A DNA stretch of 64,000 bases from positions 90,890,021 to 90,954,020 of the forward strand of contig CM041297.1 in NCBI GenBank assembly GCA_023052935.1, given 5' to 3'. The stretch is from Piezodorus guildinii (Eukaryota; Arthropoda; Insecta; Hemiptera; Pentatomidae). The position numbers were made by a program, and so were the translations under genes. Of this stretch, positions 1-11,360 are shown piece by piece. Every line of letters starts with the position of its first letter. Within the stretch, counting starts at the first letter, position 1. Under the pieces are notes generated by a model. It did no database searches. It was not told where the DNA came from and worked only from the letters and a program-made list of their open reading frames with translations.

Positions 1-179
1 TATTTATACTCATTTACAATGTTCTCATATATTCAAAGGCTTTATAAAATTATGTAAAAGGTGGTTCAAATTTAATTATATTCTTAAATAAAAAGTAATG
101 TAAATGTTCCTTTGAAATGTAGACTGTAATTAACAACTATTTACAACTATTAAATTTGAGGTAATTTTTAGACAATGAC
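1..179. other. AT-rich intergenic DNA
   Basis: AT-rich sequence with no reading frame, RNA or repeat that I can recognise. Confidence 0.5.
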
Positions 180-374
180 ATGATAAACATCTTGAAAAGT
201 TGTCCATTTGGATCACAACATAAAGTATTATAAATCAGGAGGTCTCAGGACCATCATTTTTTTAGACGTCTGGAGGATCATTGGTAATCAAAGATAAAAC
301 TAGTGGGTTGGAGTTTGTCATGAAAGGTATACCTGGTTTAGGTCATGACAAACTTGGATATATATATATATATA

Positions 375-429
<55 letters not shown>

Positions 430-540
430 AAAAGTAAGGAGCGTTGAGGGTTTTGGATTATTAGGATTAGATAAGAAAATGCAGTGGGCTTAGGAGCTCT
501 CCTACATAAGACCAGATCGCCTTTAGTTGTGGAAGTTTTT
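180..540 (-). mobile_element. Jockey-like LINE 3' relic (family A), split by a microsatellite
   Basis: The minus strand resembles the better preserved Jockey-like copy at 24.33-24.91 kb. The stretch about 220-350 matches its end of ORF and 3' UTR: the region around agacgtctggaggatca equals the RRLKRRWPRD-coding part, and gagtttgtcatgaaagg equals the next block inward. The stretch about 427-535 matches the segment coding for the LRKILNAPY and RPIWTYGVELWG blocks. The two halves are separated by a (TA)n/poly-T tract at about 359-426, and sequence that should lie between them is missing. All frames are broken. This is an old, non-functional relic of a LINE reverse-transcriptase C-terminus. Confidence 0.6.
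359..426. repeat. (TA)n plus poly-T microsatellite
   Basis: An alternating TA tract is followed by about 36 T residues. It lies inside the Jockey-like relic and replaces part of it. Confidence 0.9.
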
Positions 541-1463
541 AGATTTTTAGTTAGTGTTTAACTAGTAGAAAGAAGCAGTTCAGATTATTATATGTTTTAT
601 ATATATTAATAGAATACGTAAAAATGGCAGGATTTCCTATCGAATATAATCATTTCGACCACGCCAATGATCCTTAAGGGTAGAGTCGGATATGCAAATA
701 ATTTTTTTTTTTAAGTTTTAATTATTTTAAGTTTCAGTAGTTAATATATCTTGACTATTATTATTCTCCGCATCATAGCTTATAAAAATGCATCTTTCTG
801 TTTAAACAAAAATAAAACTTAATATACTTTACCACTATATTATTAATGTTTGATATCTCTAGATTTTCTCTGCAATGCTATTCTCAGGTGACTACTTTTT
901 TTAAAAGGACATCAAAATATTTTTTGTTCATATTACAAATTTATAAAATCGGCTATAAAATTCTCTTTTAGACAGTAAAATAGGGTGAGAGTTTAAAAAA
1001 AAAAGTATGAAACGTAGTAGTTAAATAGATGTTAATTAAGCAGGGGAGTTCTTCTTTTCTTTTCAATCCTTCCCTTCAGAAAATAAAATAAGTTACCTAT
1101 TTTTTTTATTATTTTCAATAATGAATCTTTCTATTCGACCAAAAACTTACGTTTCAGATACGAAGAACTCGAATAACGAATTTTAAAAAAAAAAAAAAAA
1201 ACCTTTTGTCCTTACTAGTAAATAAATACCAAAATGTTGCTTTTTATATTAGTTACTTGCCTATAAAAAGTTATTCCTAATATAGGTAATTGTCTATAAA
1301 AATCTAACTAAACAGTTATTTCTTAATATAGTTATTTGCAGCCTTTTTTTCTTCTTACATTTACGTGTATTATAATCAAAATAAGTGTACTCTAGAAGTA
1401 TTGCTAATATAGACATATATATTGATTAAAATTATTAATTTATTATATTAACCTTATTGATAT
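541..1463. other. AT-rich DNA, no gene
   Basis: No coding signal. Several A/T homopolymers (for example at 1184-1200). An octamer ATGCAAAT, a POU-type site in animals, is at 692-699; on its own this is weak evidence of regulation. Confidence 0.5.
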
Positions 1464-1770
1464 CAAGACGGGACCCGGCGGTTTGGATGGTTAGATTATA
1501 TACGAAGGCCGACATTAATCCGTCGGTATTAGCTTAGCAGAGAATTATCCAAGGAAATTACAGGGCTCACCAAGACTCCATTAGATACTAGCTGGAGAGC
1601 CGCCGGGAGACTAACCCGCCCGCTAACTAAGAGGACCCCAGGGGCCAGCCCTGGCAATATCCTTCTGGAAATAGCTCTTCTTGCCTCCTTAATTAATGCG
1701 ATCCATCAAGAGTTTGTCTTCCCTCTCCTTCTGTCCCTAGCCTTCAGTCCTTGTTTACTTTTCAGAAAGT
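1464..1770. other. GC-richer gene-free island 1
   Basis: About 300 bases with clearly higher GC than the flanks, starting near gacgggacccggcgg and fading into AT-rich DNA at about 1770. No frame stays open for a useful length and no TE family is recognised. The composition step makes it a candidate conserved non-coding element or a very old TE relic. I cannot choose between these without alignments. Confidence 0.4.
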
Positions 1771-3984
1771 TGCTACGCAAGGTAACAGATCTGCTTGGGC
1801 AAAATTACAAAAGAATAACATTACAAAAAAAAATCTCACCAAATTATTTTAGTTTTACTGCAGAAAGGTTTCTTATTAAATAGTTGTATGCATGTAAAAA
1901 AAAAAAATGTTTCCAACTACCAACTTTATTATAGCCTTTAATTCAAGTTCAGTACCAAATGTGTTTCCTATATCTTCGTTAATGTTATTATAATTTATTA
2001 TTTAAAAAAATAATAATTCATTTTAATCTATCAAGAAAAATAAAATAATAATCCATTTCAAAATATCATGGAATTGTATTATCAAATTTAAAAAAATCCT
2101 TCTGTCTGCTGTACGGACACTGACGCGGTCCTGTTTTTTTGGCTTTTGATGGAAAATTAAATTTCCTACAAAGCAATAGAATAATCATTAAGATCCGTTA
2201 AGAAATATCGGTGATGTGGTGTTTTGAACATGAGTATAAATAACATTTTACCTAGTTCTTATTTCTTAAACTTTTCTAAATGATTACTATCCTTAGGCGT
2301 AAATTTCCTGCACAGCTGTATAATTTGTAATACCATAAATATTAGGAAATAATAAATCACTGTGTAAAAATTTGCAGCGTTGTTCATATTACTGTGTGAT
2401 AACCACTCGGTTAAGATGCTTGTTAAATATGGAATGATTGTTTCCAATTCTTCAATAACATTAAGTATTCAAAATAAAAATATTGGCTTATAATATAACA
2501 TACTTTTGACCGATAAGTTATTATAATAGATTACTAGCACAATTTTAACCTTGTCCGTAAATAGATTTCTTTAATATACATTTTTTTTCTTTTCTAGATT
2601 TATAACCAGAAACAATCTTACAATTAAAGAAAATAGCTTAAATTCGCTCTTTTTTCATTCTTCTTCTTCTTCTACTAGCACAGCAGGCGCACGAGGCTGC
2701 CCTTGGCCTGCTCAATTTTTTCATTTGCTGTGCAATATCTAGAAAGCTAGCAACCGTGGAAATAAATTTGCGACACAAAGGTTTTGAAGTGTGCTGTTAT
2801 TCCATAATAAATCATTTAACTTTCGATAATAAATTTTGGAAAAAATGTTTTCAATACATGAAGCATTTTTCTTTCTTCACATTTACTAGTGTAACTAAGA
2901 AATCTTTTTTTTTTTAATCTAAAAAAAAAGCGAAATAGTTATCGCAGCGTACATAAATGGAACAACAAGTAATGTATTATGGCGAATAACTATTTCTCAA
3001 AAATACTATTTATCAGATCATGTTCTTTCTATACTTTATTTTCGTGGTTTATCCTGAGATCACCAATGTGAAACTGATGTTTGCATGTTTTCTTAGTCTA
3101 GGTTGAGAAACACTTAAAATTGTGTTGCTTAATTGAAACCTGCAAACGGAGTTTATCGGATTACGCAAACACGAATGAAATCACGAAGATTGTGTTTCCA
3201 TGCTGATTTAGTAGCGTTTAACGTGACGGCTAAGTCAAATAGCTCTATTACCACTTCGGGGAATCAGCAACTTGTTGATGTAATGTTCCCAACCAAAGTG
3301 AAACTAAATTGTTGATTGCCTGAGATTGTTGATTCGGTAGGTGTTTCTCGTTTAGCGTGTTTCCCATTATATATGATTTTTATCTCGTTTCAGTATTCTA
3401 ATTCGGAGTTGTAATGTGATTACAGCCCCTAGACAGAGCATAGTAGTTCGTTGAAATTTCAGTCGTTAGTCGACTTGGATCCCGTCATTCAAGTCGAGAT
3501 AATCCGAATTGATGTTTTCTGAATCTTAAACAGGTACAAATTAATAGTTGCTTTACTTATGTGTTTAAAAATACTATGTTGTCTTATAATTTTAAATTGT
3601 TCAAATCGTCTAATATATATTTGTCACAAAGTATTCGTCAACGCTTTTTCTAACCAGAGGCTTGAACAAGCCCTCCGATATTTATGGCAAAACATCAATC
3701 AAATTATATAAAACAAATTTTTTTCATTTGCTTTTATTAAGATAGCTACAATTTATTAAACAATAAATATGCATTCTTGAATCAATCTAAAAAAAACAAA
3801 GGATTATTTTTTTATCGTTAGCCCTATGATTCAAAAATATTTTTAATAAAGAGCTCAGATATAACCTACCATTTGAAACAAAATTACATTTAGTGATAAC
3901 CAGTTTAAAAGAGTTTTGAGAAGGTGTACACAAGTTTATAGGCTAGAACATCATGCTTTCTGAATGGACGGAGGAACAAGTGGT
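1771..3984. other. AT-rich DNA, no gene recognised
   Basis: Mostly AT-rich with homopolymers. There are small GC-richer patches at about 2100-2150 and 2650-2760, and a less AT-rich stretch at about 3050-3540. The short open frames here (for example 2259-2447 minus and 3133-3315 plus) have low-complexity or unremarkable translations and no domain that I recognise. Confidence 0.45.
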
Positions 3985-4690
3985 TTGCATATTAAGCATA
4001 TAAGGAGGCTTTTTGGCTCTAAAGGGCCGGGAAGGCAGAAACCAAGGAAATATTGCCAGCGGAAAGAAGGTTAGACCCACTTTATAACTCGGTATACATA
4101 CTGAAGATATAGGAGCGTCTGGTAATTCCGTATGAGTCCAATTAAACAGTTCATTAGGCTCATACGTCTCATGTAAAACTTTTTAGATATCCCGCTACTA
4201 ACAAGGCAACAAAATTCAAAGAAGGTGAAAATGAAGGAGGGAACTAAGAGCTGACGGGTTTAAGCTAGGATGGAATCACGAAGGATAGGGATGGATTTTC
4301 GGGTAATTTTAAAAAAGAAAAAGTAAATCCAGGTCCAGTTTCGATGAAATATGACTCCAAGGTTCCTTACTCAGGCGTGGAAGTGGATTTTTAGGCTATT
4401 GAGGTGAAGCAAGAGACAAAGCGTAAGCGAATTTAGGAGATGCTTGGAACTGATGAGGATGGTCTTGTGCTTTCCTCCATTTAGCCTCAAATCATCGGTA
4501 GTAGCCCATGTATGAATAGAAATGTTGAAGATTTTGGATAGCCTCGAGCATTTGAGAAGGATATAATGAAAAGTAGATTTGCTCATCATCCGTACGTGGA
4601 TCACAATATACGGTGGAATTGGAAGCTGTAGATAAAACCAGAGGTTCTTTGATATAAATAGAAGAAGCACTTGACAAGAGTAAAGACTCC
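3985..4690 (-). pseudogene. CR1/L2-like LINE reverse transcriptase relic
   Basis: Read on the minus strand, the fragments follow reverse-transcriptase order. DDEQIYFSLYPSQ (about 4600-4540) corresponds to the catalytic YADD-plus-QIY block with the first residues altered. After a frameshift come DDLRLNGGKHKTILI (about 4500-4450), then VRNLGVI and KITRKSIPILRDS (about 4370-4270), then the thumb-like LLVPSFIF and KKFYMRRMSLMN blocks (about 4230-4150). This order is typical of the CR1/L2/Jockey group of LINEs. The later blocks resemble the relics at 13.8 and 44.7 kb, so the same family is probably present three times. Frameshifts and stops make it non-functional. The exact clade is an inference. 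Confidence 0.6.
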
Positions 4691-5360
4691 TGAGAAACAC
4701 TACGTGTCAGAGAAACGTACTTTTCCCATTGGTTGAGAATAATTGTTTTTGTTTTTCAAATATTATATTATTAATTGGTTTGGATTAGTTCATTATCTAA
4801 TAAGTTGTATTTCAGTGTTGATAGACGATTACACAGAAAAGCTGTCGAGAAAATAGTGCTTCTAAAGGATATAAGGCAATTTTATTAATTGAAAAAAGAA
4901 AACAAACAAACAATGATCCGAAGCTAATAAGCCGATGGAGGCTAAAAGGCAGGCTATTCTATTTGAGAGGGACGAGCTGATTGGTCGACTATCGAGGTGA
5001 TAAAACCCGGCCTGGGGCACTAAAAGATATTTACTGTCTCCTAAAGCCCCCCTTCTCTGCAATTATCGAACTTTTTTACTGCGGCTTCTCGGCTACATCG
5101 TTAAGGATGTACCATGATAAAAAGTATATCCGGTGTCTCCATTCTGGTCCTCTTTGATAGCCACGGCTTGTAATCTATTTTTATATAAATGTGTAATTAG
5201 TGAAATAACGCTTCCCTCGCGAATCGTATAAATTTTATGATTATCAGTTAAATAAGAGGGTGAAAATTCGTCCTAATGAAACTAAATAAAACTTAATATG
5301 AAGAAAAAAAAAATAATTGTAATAACTTGTAAACAAAAAATAAAAATATTAAAAAGAAAA
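4691..5360. other. AT-rich DNA with a small GC-richer patch
   Basis: No recognisable gene. A GC-richer patch lies at about 4910-5060; a minus-strand open frame across it shows no domain that I know. Confidence 0.4.
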
Positions 5361-5364
5361 GTTA

Positions 5365-6190
5365 AGATAAACCATCTGGTGCACGCAACATACAACTTTC
5401 ATTTATCTTGCTTCTTGAGATAAGATTTTAATAAACTAAAAATTTAAATATGTATTTTCAATAGAAACATTAATCTTAGATTAAATAAAATAACAATAGA
5501 AATTATTATCTATAACAATCATTTACTTTTTTGCATTTTTTGTCACTATCAATTATGTTCCAAATCTTTGTGTGTTAAAAAACATTCTTTTGAACCAGTT
5601 AAGCTTTCCAGCGGTATATTATACATTTTTTTTTTCTGTTTTCTCCTTCATTCGGTAATCGAATTCTCATATATATTCACTCATTTTTTATGCGCCCAAA
5701 CTAGCCCTAATGGTTCATTTTCCTGATCAACAAAATTAAAGGTATTGCAGGGGAACAAATTCTAAACATTAGTGAATCAAGCCCTGTCATAATAAAATTA
5801 CTGTGTGGTGTATGCCAATGCCATCTCTTCATCGTACTAATGCAACGAGGTTAAAACATGAAATTTAATCTCATTTGATCTTACATCAATATATAATATT
5901 TAATCAAAATCTTTTGAGCCATGGATTTTTTGTATACAGCTACACTTACCTGAACGGTATTCTGTGCCTCTTATGGTTCGTCGTTTTTGGTGAAAAAGTT
6001 GTTACATCAATATGAAATTTCACCTTCTTACAACTTTTTGAGCTAGACTTCCACACACCGTACTTTACTGCCATACATATCTTGTTGCGGGAATGGGTCA
6101 TTTGGACTCAAGATACTTTTAAAACCCTTAAAAACTGAAATTTGAAAATTTTCATGATCGTAGTACTACTATTTATTTCGAACATTGTTA
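5365..6190 (-). repeat. Repeat family X, copy a (minus orientation)
   Basis: This copy carries the family landmarks in reverse order. The end motif ctggtgcacgcaacatacaa is at about 5376; the conserved aagctttcc..cggtatattata block is at about 5600-5625; the tttggactcaagat block with the gcgggaa segment is at about 6085-6115; and the start motif, gaaaattttcatgatcgtag, ends at about 6165. No protein is encoded. See the family X finding for the other copies. Confidence 0.6.
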
Positions 6191-6697
6191 AAAAAAAAAG
6201 TATATCATTGTAGGGATCATATTTTCATTATTGAATGATGTTCATTGATGTTCGTTATTATATTGGTCAGACAATTTTTTGTTTCTTCTTTTGTAGGACG
6301 CCTCATTGAAAAATAAAAAGTACCTACCTGTTTTCAGTACATTTTAGTTATAACCAACTATCCTGTATTTTATTAGTCCGTTCGTACATACTTTTGTATT
6401 CACATGTCTGTTTTTATTTTTTGTTTGCTTGTCTGAATTTTTTTTATTTTGTAATTATTGGGTAGGTATACGATTTATTTTCAAAGTAGTGAAAAATTGT
6501 ATGCTAAATAAAGAAAAATATAACAATAAGTAATAACTGGGAGAAATAATTAGATTAATTAGTTAATTATAAATTAGACTAATATAGTGGAATTTGTTCG
6601 ATTAATAAGCAATCTGCAGTTTATTTGTAATAACAACAAACAACAAAAAAAGATTTATTGGTATCCTATGTATTTTGTAGCAATCTATTTGGGCAGC
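6191..6697. other. AT-rich DNA
   Basis: AT-rich sequence with no gene or named repeat seen. Confidence 0.5.
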
Positions 6698-6747
6698 ATT
6701 ATGTGAAATAAAGTATTTTTTTCTAAAAATGTTCTGTTCCAAATGTT

Positions 6748-6750
<3 letters not shown>

Positions 6751-6803
<53 letters not shown>
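6751..6803. repeat. (AT)n microsatellite
   Basis: A long alternating AT tract bordering the left outer end of the PLE 3' region. Confidence 0.95.
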
Positions 6804-6855
6804 AGTTTCTGTTGTCCTCAGGTTTCAGTCAATGAATAAACAATTTTATCTATGC

Positions 6856-6890
6856 GACGTTTCGAGAATTTATTGTTCTCATAATCATGC
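6856..6890 (-). ncRNA. Hammerhead-like relic in the PLE 3' region (left arm)
   Basis: On the minus strand a GAGAA..TTCTC hairpin is followed directly by GAAAC and GTC, the arrangement of stem II, the conserved GAAA box and the cleavage triplet in hammerhead ribozymes. Such ribozymes are known in PLEs. The upstream CUGANGA box is not canonical here (ATGATTA-like), so self-cleavage is doubtful. A matching copy on the plus strand lies at 7308-7341 and another on the minus strand at 60669-60703. Confidence 0.3.
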
Positions 6891-7421
6891 CTTAACAATG
6901 GAAAAACAAAACATTAATATTATTATACAATAATTAATATATGATGCTTTTGTTAGAGATATAGAAAAGAATGCATTGAACAATGAAGACTCATACAGTA
7001 GGTACATAGATATTTTAATTTAAATTTACATTAAAGATATAATTATGAATTTACTTACAATTTTGAACAAAATAGTGTCTAAATAGACATGTGTGTGGTC
7101 TACACATGGCTATTTCAGACACTAGTTTGTCCAAAATTGTAAGTAAATTTATAATAATATCTTTAATATAAATTTTAATTAAAATATCTATGTACCTACT
7201 GTATGAGTATTCATTGTTCAATATATTCTTTTCCATATCTCTAAATATAACATCATATATTAATTATTGTATAATAATATTAATGTTCTGTTTTTCCATT
7301 GTTAGAGCATGGTTATGAGAACAATAAATTCTTGAAACGTCGCATAGATAAAATTGTTTATTCATTGACTGAAACCTGAGAACAACAGATACTTAAATTA
7401 TCAACTGTCGAGAACTGATCA

Positions 7422-7424
<3 letters not shown>

Positions 7425-7463
<39 letters not shown>

Positions 7464-7516
7464 TATATATTAACATTTGGAACAGAACATTTTTAGAAAA
7501 AAATACTTTATTTCAC

Positions 7517-7567
<51 letters not shown>
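7425..7567. repeat. Two (AT)n tracts flanking the right end of the PLE palindrome
   Basis: Alternating AT tracts at about 7425-7470 and 7519-7567 are separated by the outer inverted-repeat segment. Confidence 0.95.
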
Positions 7568-7570
<3 letters not shown>

Positions 7571-7990
7571 CATAGCATTTGTCTATTACTATTACTTATT
7601 CTTAATATGAATTCCAGAAAGTGTAAGACAAAAACATTCAGTATTGAAGATTGCTGACGCAATAACCTTACCTTTTATTTTTTCCATTATCTTGCAGTAC
7701 GGGGTATCACGGCCATGGGGTATTATATAAGGATTTGTACCTACGTCACTGGTGCCAATAACTGTCTTTTCTTTTTTATTTATTAGTCTATAGGCCCTTA
7801 GGCGTTATTTAACGCTTTGAAGGAGTATATATTTTTATTTTATTTTTTCAGAACTCAGATTCTATAGCCAATTTACAACTATAGTTTTTGATATTTTAGC
7901 GTGCTATTCAATATACAGTTTTGTTATGAACATTAATTTTTTGTTAACTAGTCTCGAATTGTATTCAAATATTAAGAGAATGCCAATAAG
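7568..7990. other. AT-rich DNA, possible LINE 3' end debris
   Basis: No gene. The segment around ctataggcccttaggcgtta (about 7788) is compositionally unlike the flanks and could be old LINE 3' UTR, but I cannot name a family. Confidence 0.3.
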
Positions 7991-7994
7991 TTAA

Positions 7995-8712
7995 ATGTTC
8001 TTCTTTTCTATTGGTACAACATACGCATATAGCTGTTCTTAGCCTGCTCAACCAGCCTTTCCCACTGTGCTCTATCTTCTGCCATTGTTTTCCTTATTTC
8101 TAGCTTTCGTAGGTCACTGCTTACGTTGTCCCGTCTGGTCTTGGGTCTTTCTCTCGATCACACTCCGGCAGAGTCATGTATGTACAGTCTTTTGGCTGCT
8201 CTTGACTCTTCCATCCTGTAAACATGGCCTAGTCATTTAAGACGTTTGATCTTTACAAACATAGACACTTCTAATTCCTTATAAAGCCAATACAATTCTT
8301 GTTTCTCCTTATCCTCATTCTCCGAGACTCTTGAACTGGTCCAAAGATCCGTCTATGAACTTTTCTTTGAATCGGTCCATTTTTAAGAAGCACTCTTGTT
8401 GAACGTCCATGTCTCAGATTCATATGTTGTCACTGGTCTTACAAGCGTCTTTTACAGCCTAATTTTTTTGGTCCTGCTCAGCAATATACTTTTAAATAGC
8501 TTAATAAGAGCAAAATATGCTTTATTACCAGCCACCAATCCTCAAATCTCCTTATCCTCATTTGCATCTTCATTGATAAGGCACGCGAGGTAGCTGAAAT
8601 TGTTGATCACTTCAAGCGTGTTTTCCCTGATGACACATGTACGTTGAGGTTGCACGAGCTTCTTTTCCCCTCATTCACACTGAGACCCACACGCCTCGCT
8701 TCTGTAAATAAG
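7995..8712 (-). pseudogene. RTE-like LINE reverse transcriptase C-terminal relic
   Basis: Minus-strand fragments follow the order of the C-terminal half of an insect RTE-type reverse transcriptase. They are NNFSYLACLINEDANEDKEI (about 8610), KAYFALIKLFKSILLSRTKK (about 8500), TLVRPVTTYESETWT (about 8440), RIFGPVQESRRMRIRRNKEL (about 8330), IKRLK-LGHVYRMEESRAAKR (about 8240), RPKTRRDN (about 8140) and AEDRAQWERLVEQAKNSY (about 8050). Each block matches the family pattern: the region after the catalytic FADD, then the GHV.RM and GRP..RW tail. Stops and a frameshift break the frame. The 5' part with the endonuclease and catalytic motifs is missing. It is non-functional. It belongs to a different family from the full-length RTE at 53.6 kb, judging by the different tail. 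Confidence 0.75.
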
Positions 8713-9074
8713 TTAAATAAGTATAAGTATTGTACCTTAGATATATATTATTGTTTGACTTTAAACAGTCAAATCTAGTTATGGGCATTATTTATTGTGA
8801 TTTATGTTTTATAATATTTTAATTTTAATCTGATTAAATGAATTTTAGTTATTGAAATGATTTGATTAAACGCTGTAGTTTTATCCAATTTTTTTTTTCT
8901 AATGAAAGCTGATGCTCTTATGAATAGTATATTCTACAAATATTTTCAAATTTCAAATTTAATATAATATGAACTTTATTCATAAAATTTCGATGGAATT
9001 TTATACAAAATTTTATATTTAGATAAATAACATATTCAAATTAAAAAAAAAAAATGAATAAGTAGTTCTCCCTC
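8713..9074. other. AT-rich DNA
   Basis: AT-rich, no gene or repeat recognised. Confidence 0.5.
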
Positions 9075-9420
9075 TGCACGGCACCGGGCGTTGCTTAGAT
9101 TATTTACCAGTAGTGCCTGATTCTCCGAGGCCGCAGCTATCATGAAACTCGGTTCTAATTCGCTACCTGCTCCTCCTCCATAAAATATACAAACTCAACG
9201 ACTGTCCGGACAAAGGGCTTGGAACACGTTCCGCCCAAACGACGCCATTCCTTACCAAAACGTGTTGTAGAATTCATTAAAACATAAAAGTGTCTCAGCT
9301 ACAAAACAAAGGAAGTTTATAGCGAGCAGTTTTACGAAATGGTCTGGCCCTTTTTGCACATCTTTCTTACGCAGAGTGTATTTCTTCCAAAACTGCAAAA
9401 TATACCCGCGTTATACTGTT
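9075..9420. other. GC-richer gene-free island 2
   Basis: A block of higher GC from about 9075 (ctgcacggcaccgggcg) to about 9420. No frame or TE family recognised. Candidate conserved non-coding DNA. Confidence 0.35.
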
Positions 9421-9739
9421 ATCTTACACTGTATGCACTACGTCACGGAAATAAAAAAAGCTAAAAGTATCAAGATATGTGTTATGTTATGCAGAGGTAT
9501 AACTGTCTTTCTTCGTTTAATTGTACTGTAGTCCTTCCATTTAATTTTTTCACTTCCTTCATGGAGCTTAAGCTTCTTATATTATTAAATTTTATTATTT
9601 TGTATAAAGTTAGTTTTATTTGTTAAGACATTATTCACTGTAACCTGATCAGTTGGCCAGAATTTAAAAAAAAATCGAGAGTTATTTTTGTCGTGTATTT
9701 TTTATACTCATCACCTCCATTCAATTGAATTTTTAATTT
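9421..9739. other. AT-rich DNA
   Basis: AT-rich, nothing recognised. Confidence 0.5.
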
Positions 9740-10650
9740 CCACTTACCTATATATGGGAGTTGACAGTATTGCAATCGTGAAAATTTTAGAATTTTCTGT
9801 TTTCATCAAAAATAAGCGTTTTAGGGTCCCCTGGGTCCAAATGATATAGATCAAGTCCCGCAAAAAGGGCTGTGTGTGGGAAGTCTCACTCGGAAACGAT
9901 AAGTTCTATGTTTCTGAACTTTCATATTTAAAAAATGTTTCTGTCTGATTTGTTATAGCAAAATTTTTACCGAAATTGGCCGACTGGAAGTGATACTTTA
10001 CATTTTGCATCATTTTAGGGTTTTCTAAAAACGGCTCTAATGTGAAATTTGATAGACTTTAATATCATGTAGGTTTCATTCTGAATGAAATGGTCTCCCA
10101 GAGGTTAATTTTTTAAAATTTCTTCATCTAAAGGACCTTTAATTTTGTAGATTCGAAAAAAATAACATCATCATTTTGTCAGAATTGATAAAAAACGGTC
10201 AGTTTAACGAATTCGATACCCAATCTAAAGGAAAAAACAGCAAACATATTTTTGTAAGTAATTTTTACTGTTTTGAACATAAGAATATTAATATAGACTT
10301 AAATAATAATATACCGTTGGATATCTAAAGATTTTTGAAAAAAAATTTATATTGTACGAAAAGTTGTAAAAGTAATAGAGAGTGACTAAAATGGAACAAA
10401 ACTAACTGATTGTTGTAGATAATATCGTTAAAGAATATTTAATGCAAATTATAATATATCTGAATAAATAAATAAGTTTAAATGAGAAAACAAATTTGAT
10501 AAAACGCATATTTCTATGGAAAATTGATATAATTAATGATTTTAAATCTTGTCAACGCAAATTTTATTTAATATATATTAAATTGATTCTAACTACTGAG
10601 GTGTTGTTAAAGTGAAAGTCGTGTGTTGCCCGCACGATAATGTTTAAAAA
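9740..10650 (+). repeat. Repeat family X, copy b (near full length)
   Basis: The landmarks run in plus order: attgcaatcgtgaaaatttt (about 9770), the gggtcccctgggtccaaatg block (about 9823) with gtcccgcaaaaaggg (about 9856), the tttaatatcatgtaggttt block (about 10058), ataccgttgg (about 10310) and the 3' motif gtcgtgtgttgcccgcac (about 10618). No reading frame of interest. One of the most complete copies in the window. Confidence 0.65.
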
Positions 10651-10739
10651 TGGTACTATAATTTATTTCCCTACAGAACTGCTAAATGGAGGTAAAATTA
10701 GAATTTTAAATCAAATTAACGGGGTCATGAAAACTCATT

Positions 10740-10980
10740 GGTTAAGGAACTGTGCTACTAACGTCAGCATACCGGATCCGGTTCCGGCTGCAGCAGAATA
10801 GTTCTTTATTCTCTGATATAGGCCATGGATTGACTTTGCCTAGCAACCACAGAGGACCATAATTTGAACCCAAATAATTACGTGTCCGAGTCTCGGTGCT
10901 AGGGGGATTTCATCTTAAAATTTCTCCTCCATCCCCACCCCCTAGCCCGAGAAACCCCGTTTAGCTTTCAAACGTGAGGT
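10740..10980. other. GC-richer gene-free island 3
   Basis: A GC-richer block with no coding signal, beginning near gttaaggaactgtgctacta and ending before a poly-A tract at about 10991. Candidate conserved non-coding DNA. Confidence 0.35.
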
Positions 10981-11097
10981 AGGGGTGAACAAAAAAAAAA
11001 AAAAAAAAGTACCCGTCATGGGCTGCAGTTGTTCAGTTCTCTTATATGAAATTCTATTGGTTTAATTTTTTTTTTCAGCGCTTTATACGAATATTAT

Positions 11098-11360
11098 ATG
11101 GGATCGCCGTTTTCTAGTAGATAGACCTCTACTGTTCTATGAGTATCTGGTTTGAATCCCAGCTTTGGCAGGATAATTTATTATTTTATTCAGGGAGACC
11201 CAGCTTCTATTAAGGAGGTACGAAAAAATATTAGGAGGGAAACCCGGTGGCGGACCGTGATAGAGGTCTAATTATGTCTTTGTACTTCTGTTGGTCGTGA
11301 AACAGTCAGTACTGAACACTTCATGGGTTATAGAGCTACAGGTTTTTTATTTATTTATTA
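11098..11360 (+). mobile_element. tRNA-derived SINE
   Basis: The head looks like a tRNA gene. A box-A-like segment (ctagtagatagacc, about 11114) is followed by a canonical box B, GGTTTGAATCC, at 11149-11159; together these form an internal RNA polymerase III promoter. An unrelated body follows, and the copy ends in a T/A-rich tail at about 11345-11360. It has no protein and would need a LINE reverse transcriptase to move. It is not a functional tRNA: no acceptor stem closes around the boxes. Confidence 0.5.

Larger units (their letters stand above)
6698..7521. mobile_element. Palindromic Penelope-like element 3'-end dimer, head to head
   Basis: The two arms (about 6698-7094 and 7102-7521) are imperfect reverse complements joined at about 7095-7101. 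Both contain the same non-coding segment found downstream of the PLE ORF at 60.59-60.90 kb, including tctatgcgacgtttcgagaa on the left and its complement, with one change, on the right. The left arm therefore reads as minus-strand element and the right arm as plus-strand, with 3' ends facing out into (AT)n tracts and truncated 5' ends meeting in the middle. The match continues beyond the microsatellites: attatgtgaaataaagtatt on the left, its complement on the right. No coding sequence remains. PLEs are known for partial, inverted and tandem copies. Confidence 0.7.

Noticed and set aside
2259..2447. 62-codon minus-strand frame that looks like a membrane segment.
   Set aside because: Low-complexity I/F/Y-rich translation typical of AT-rich non-coding DNA.
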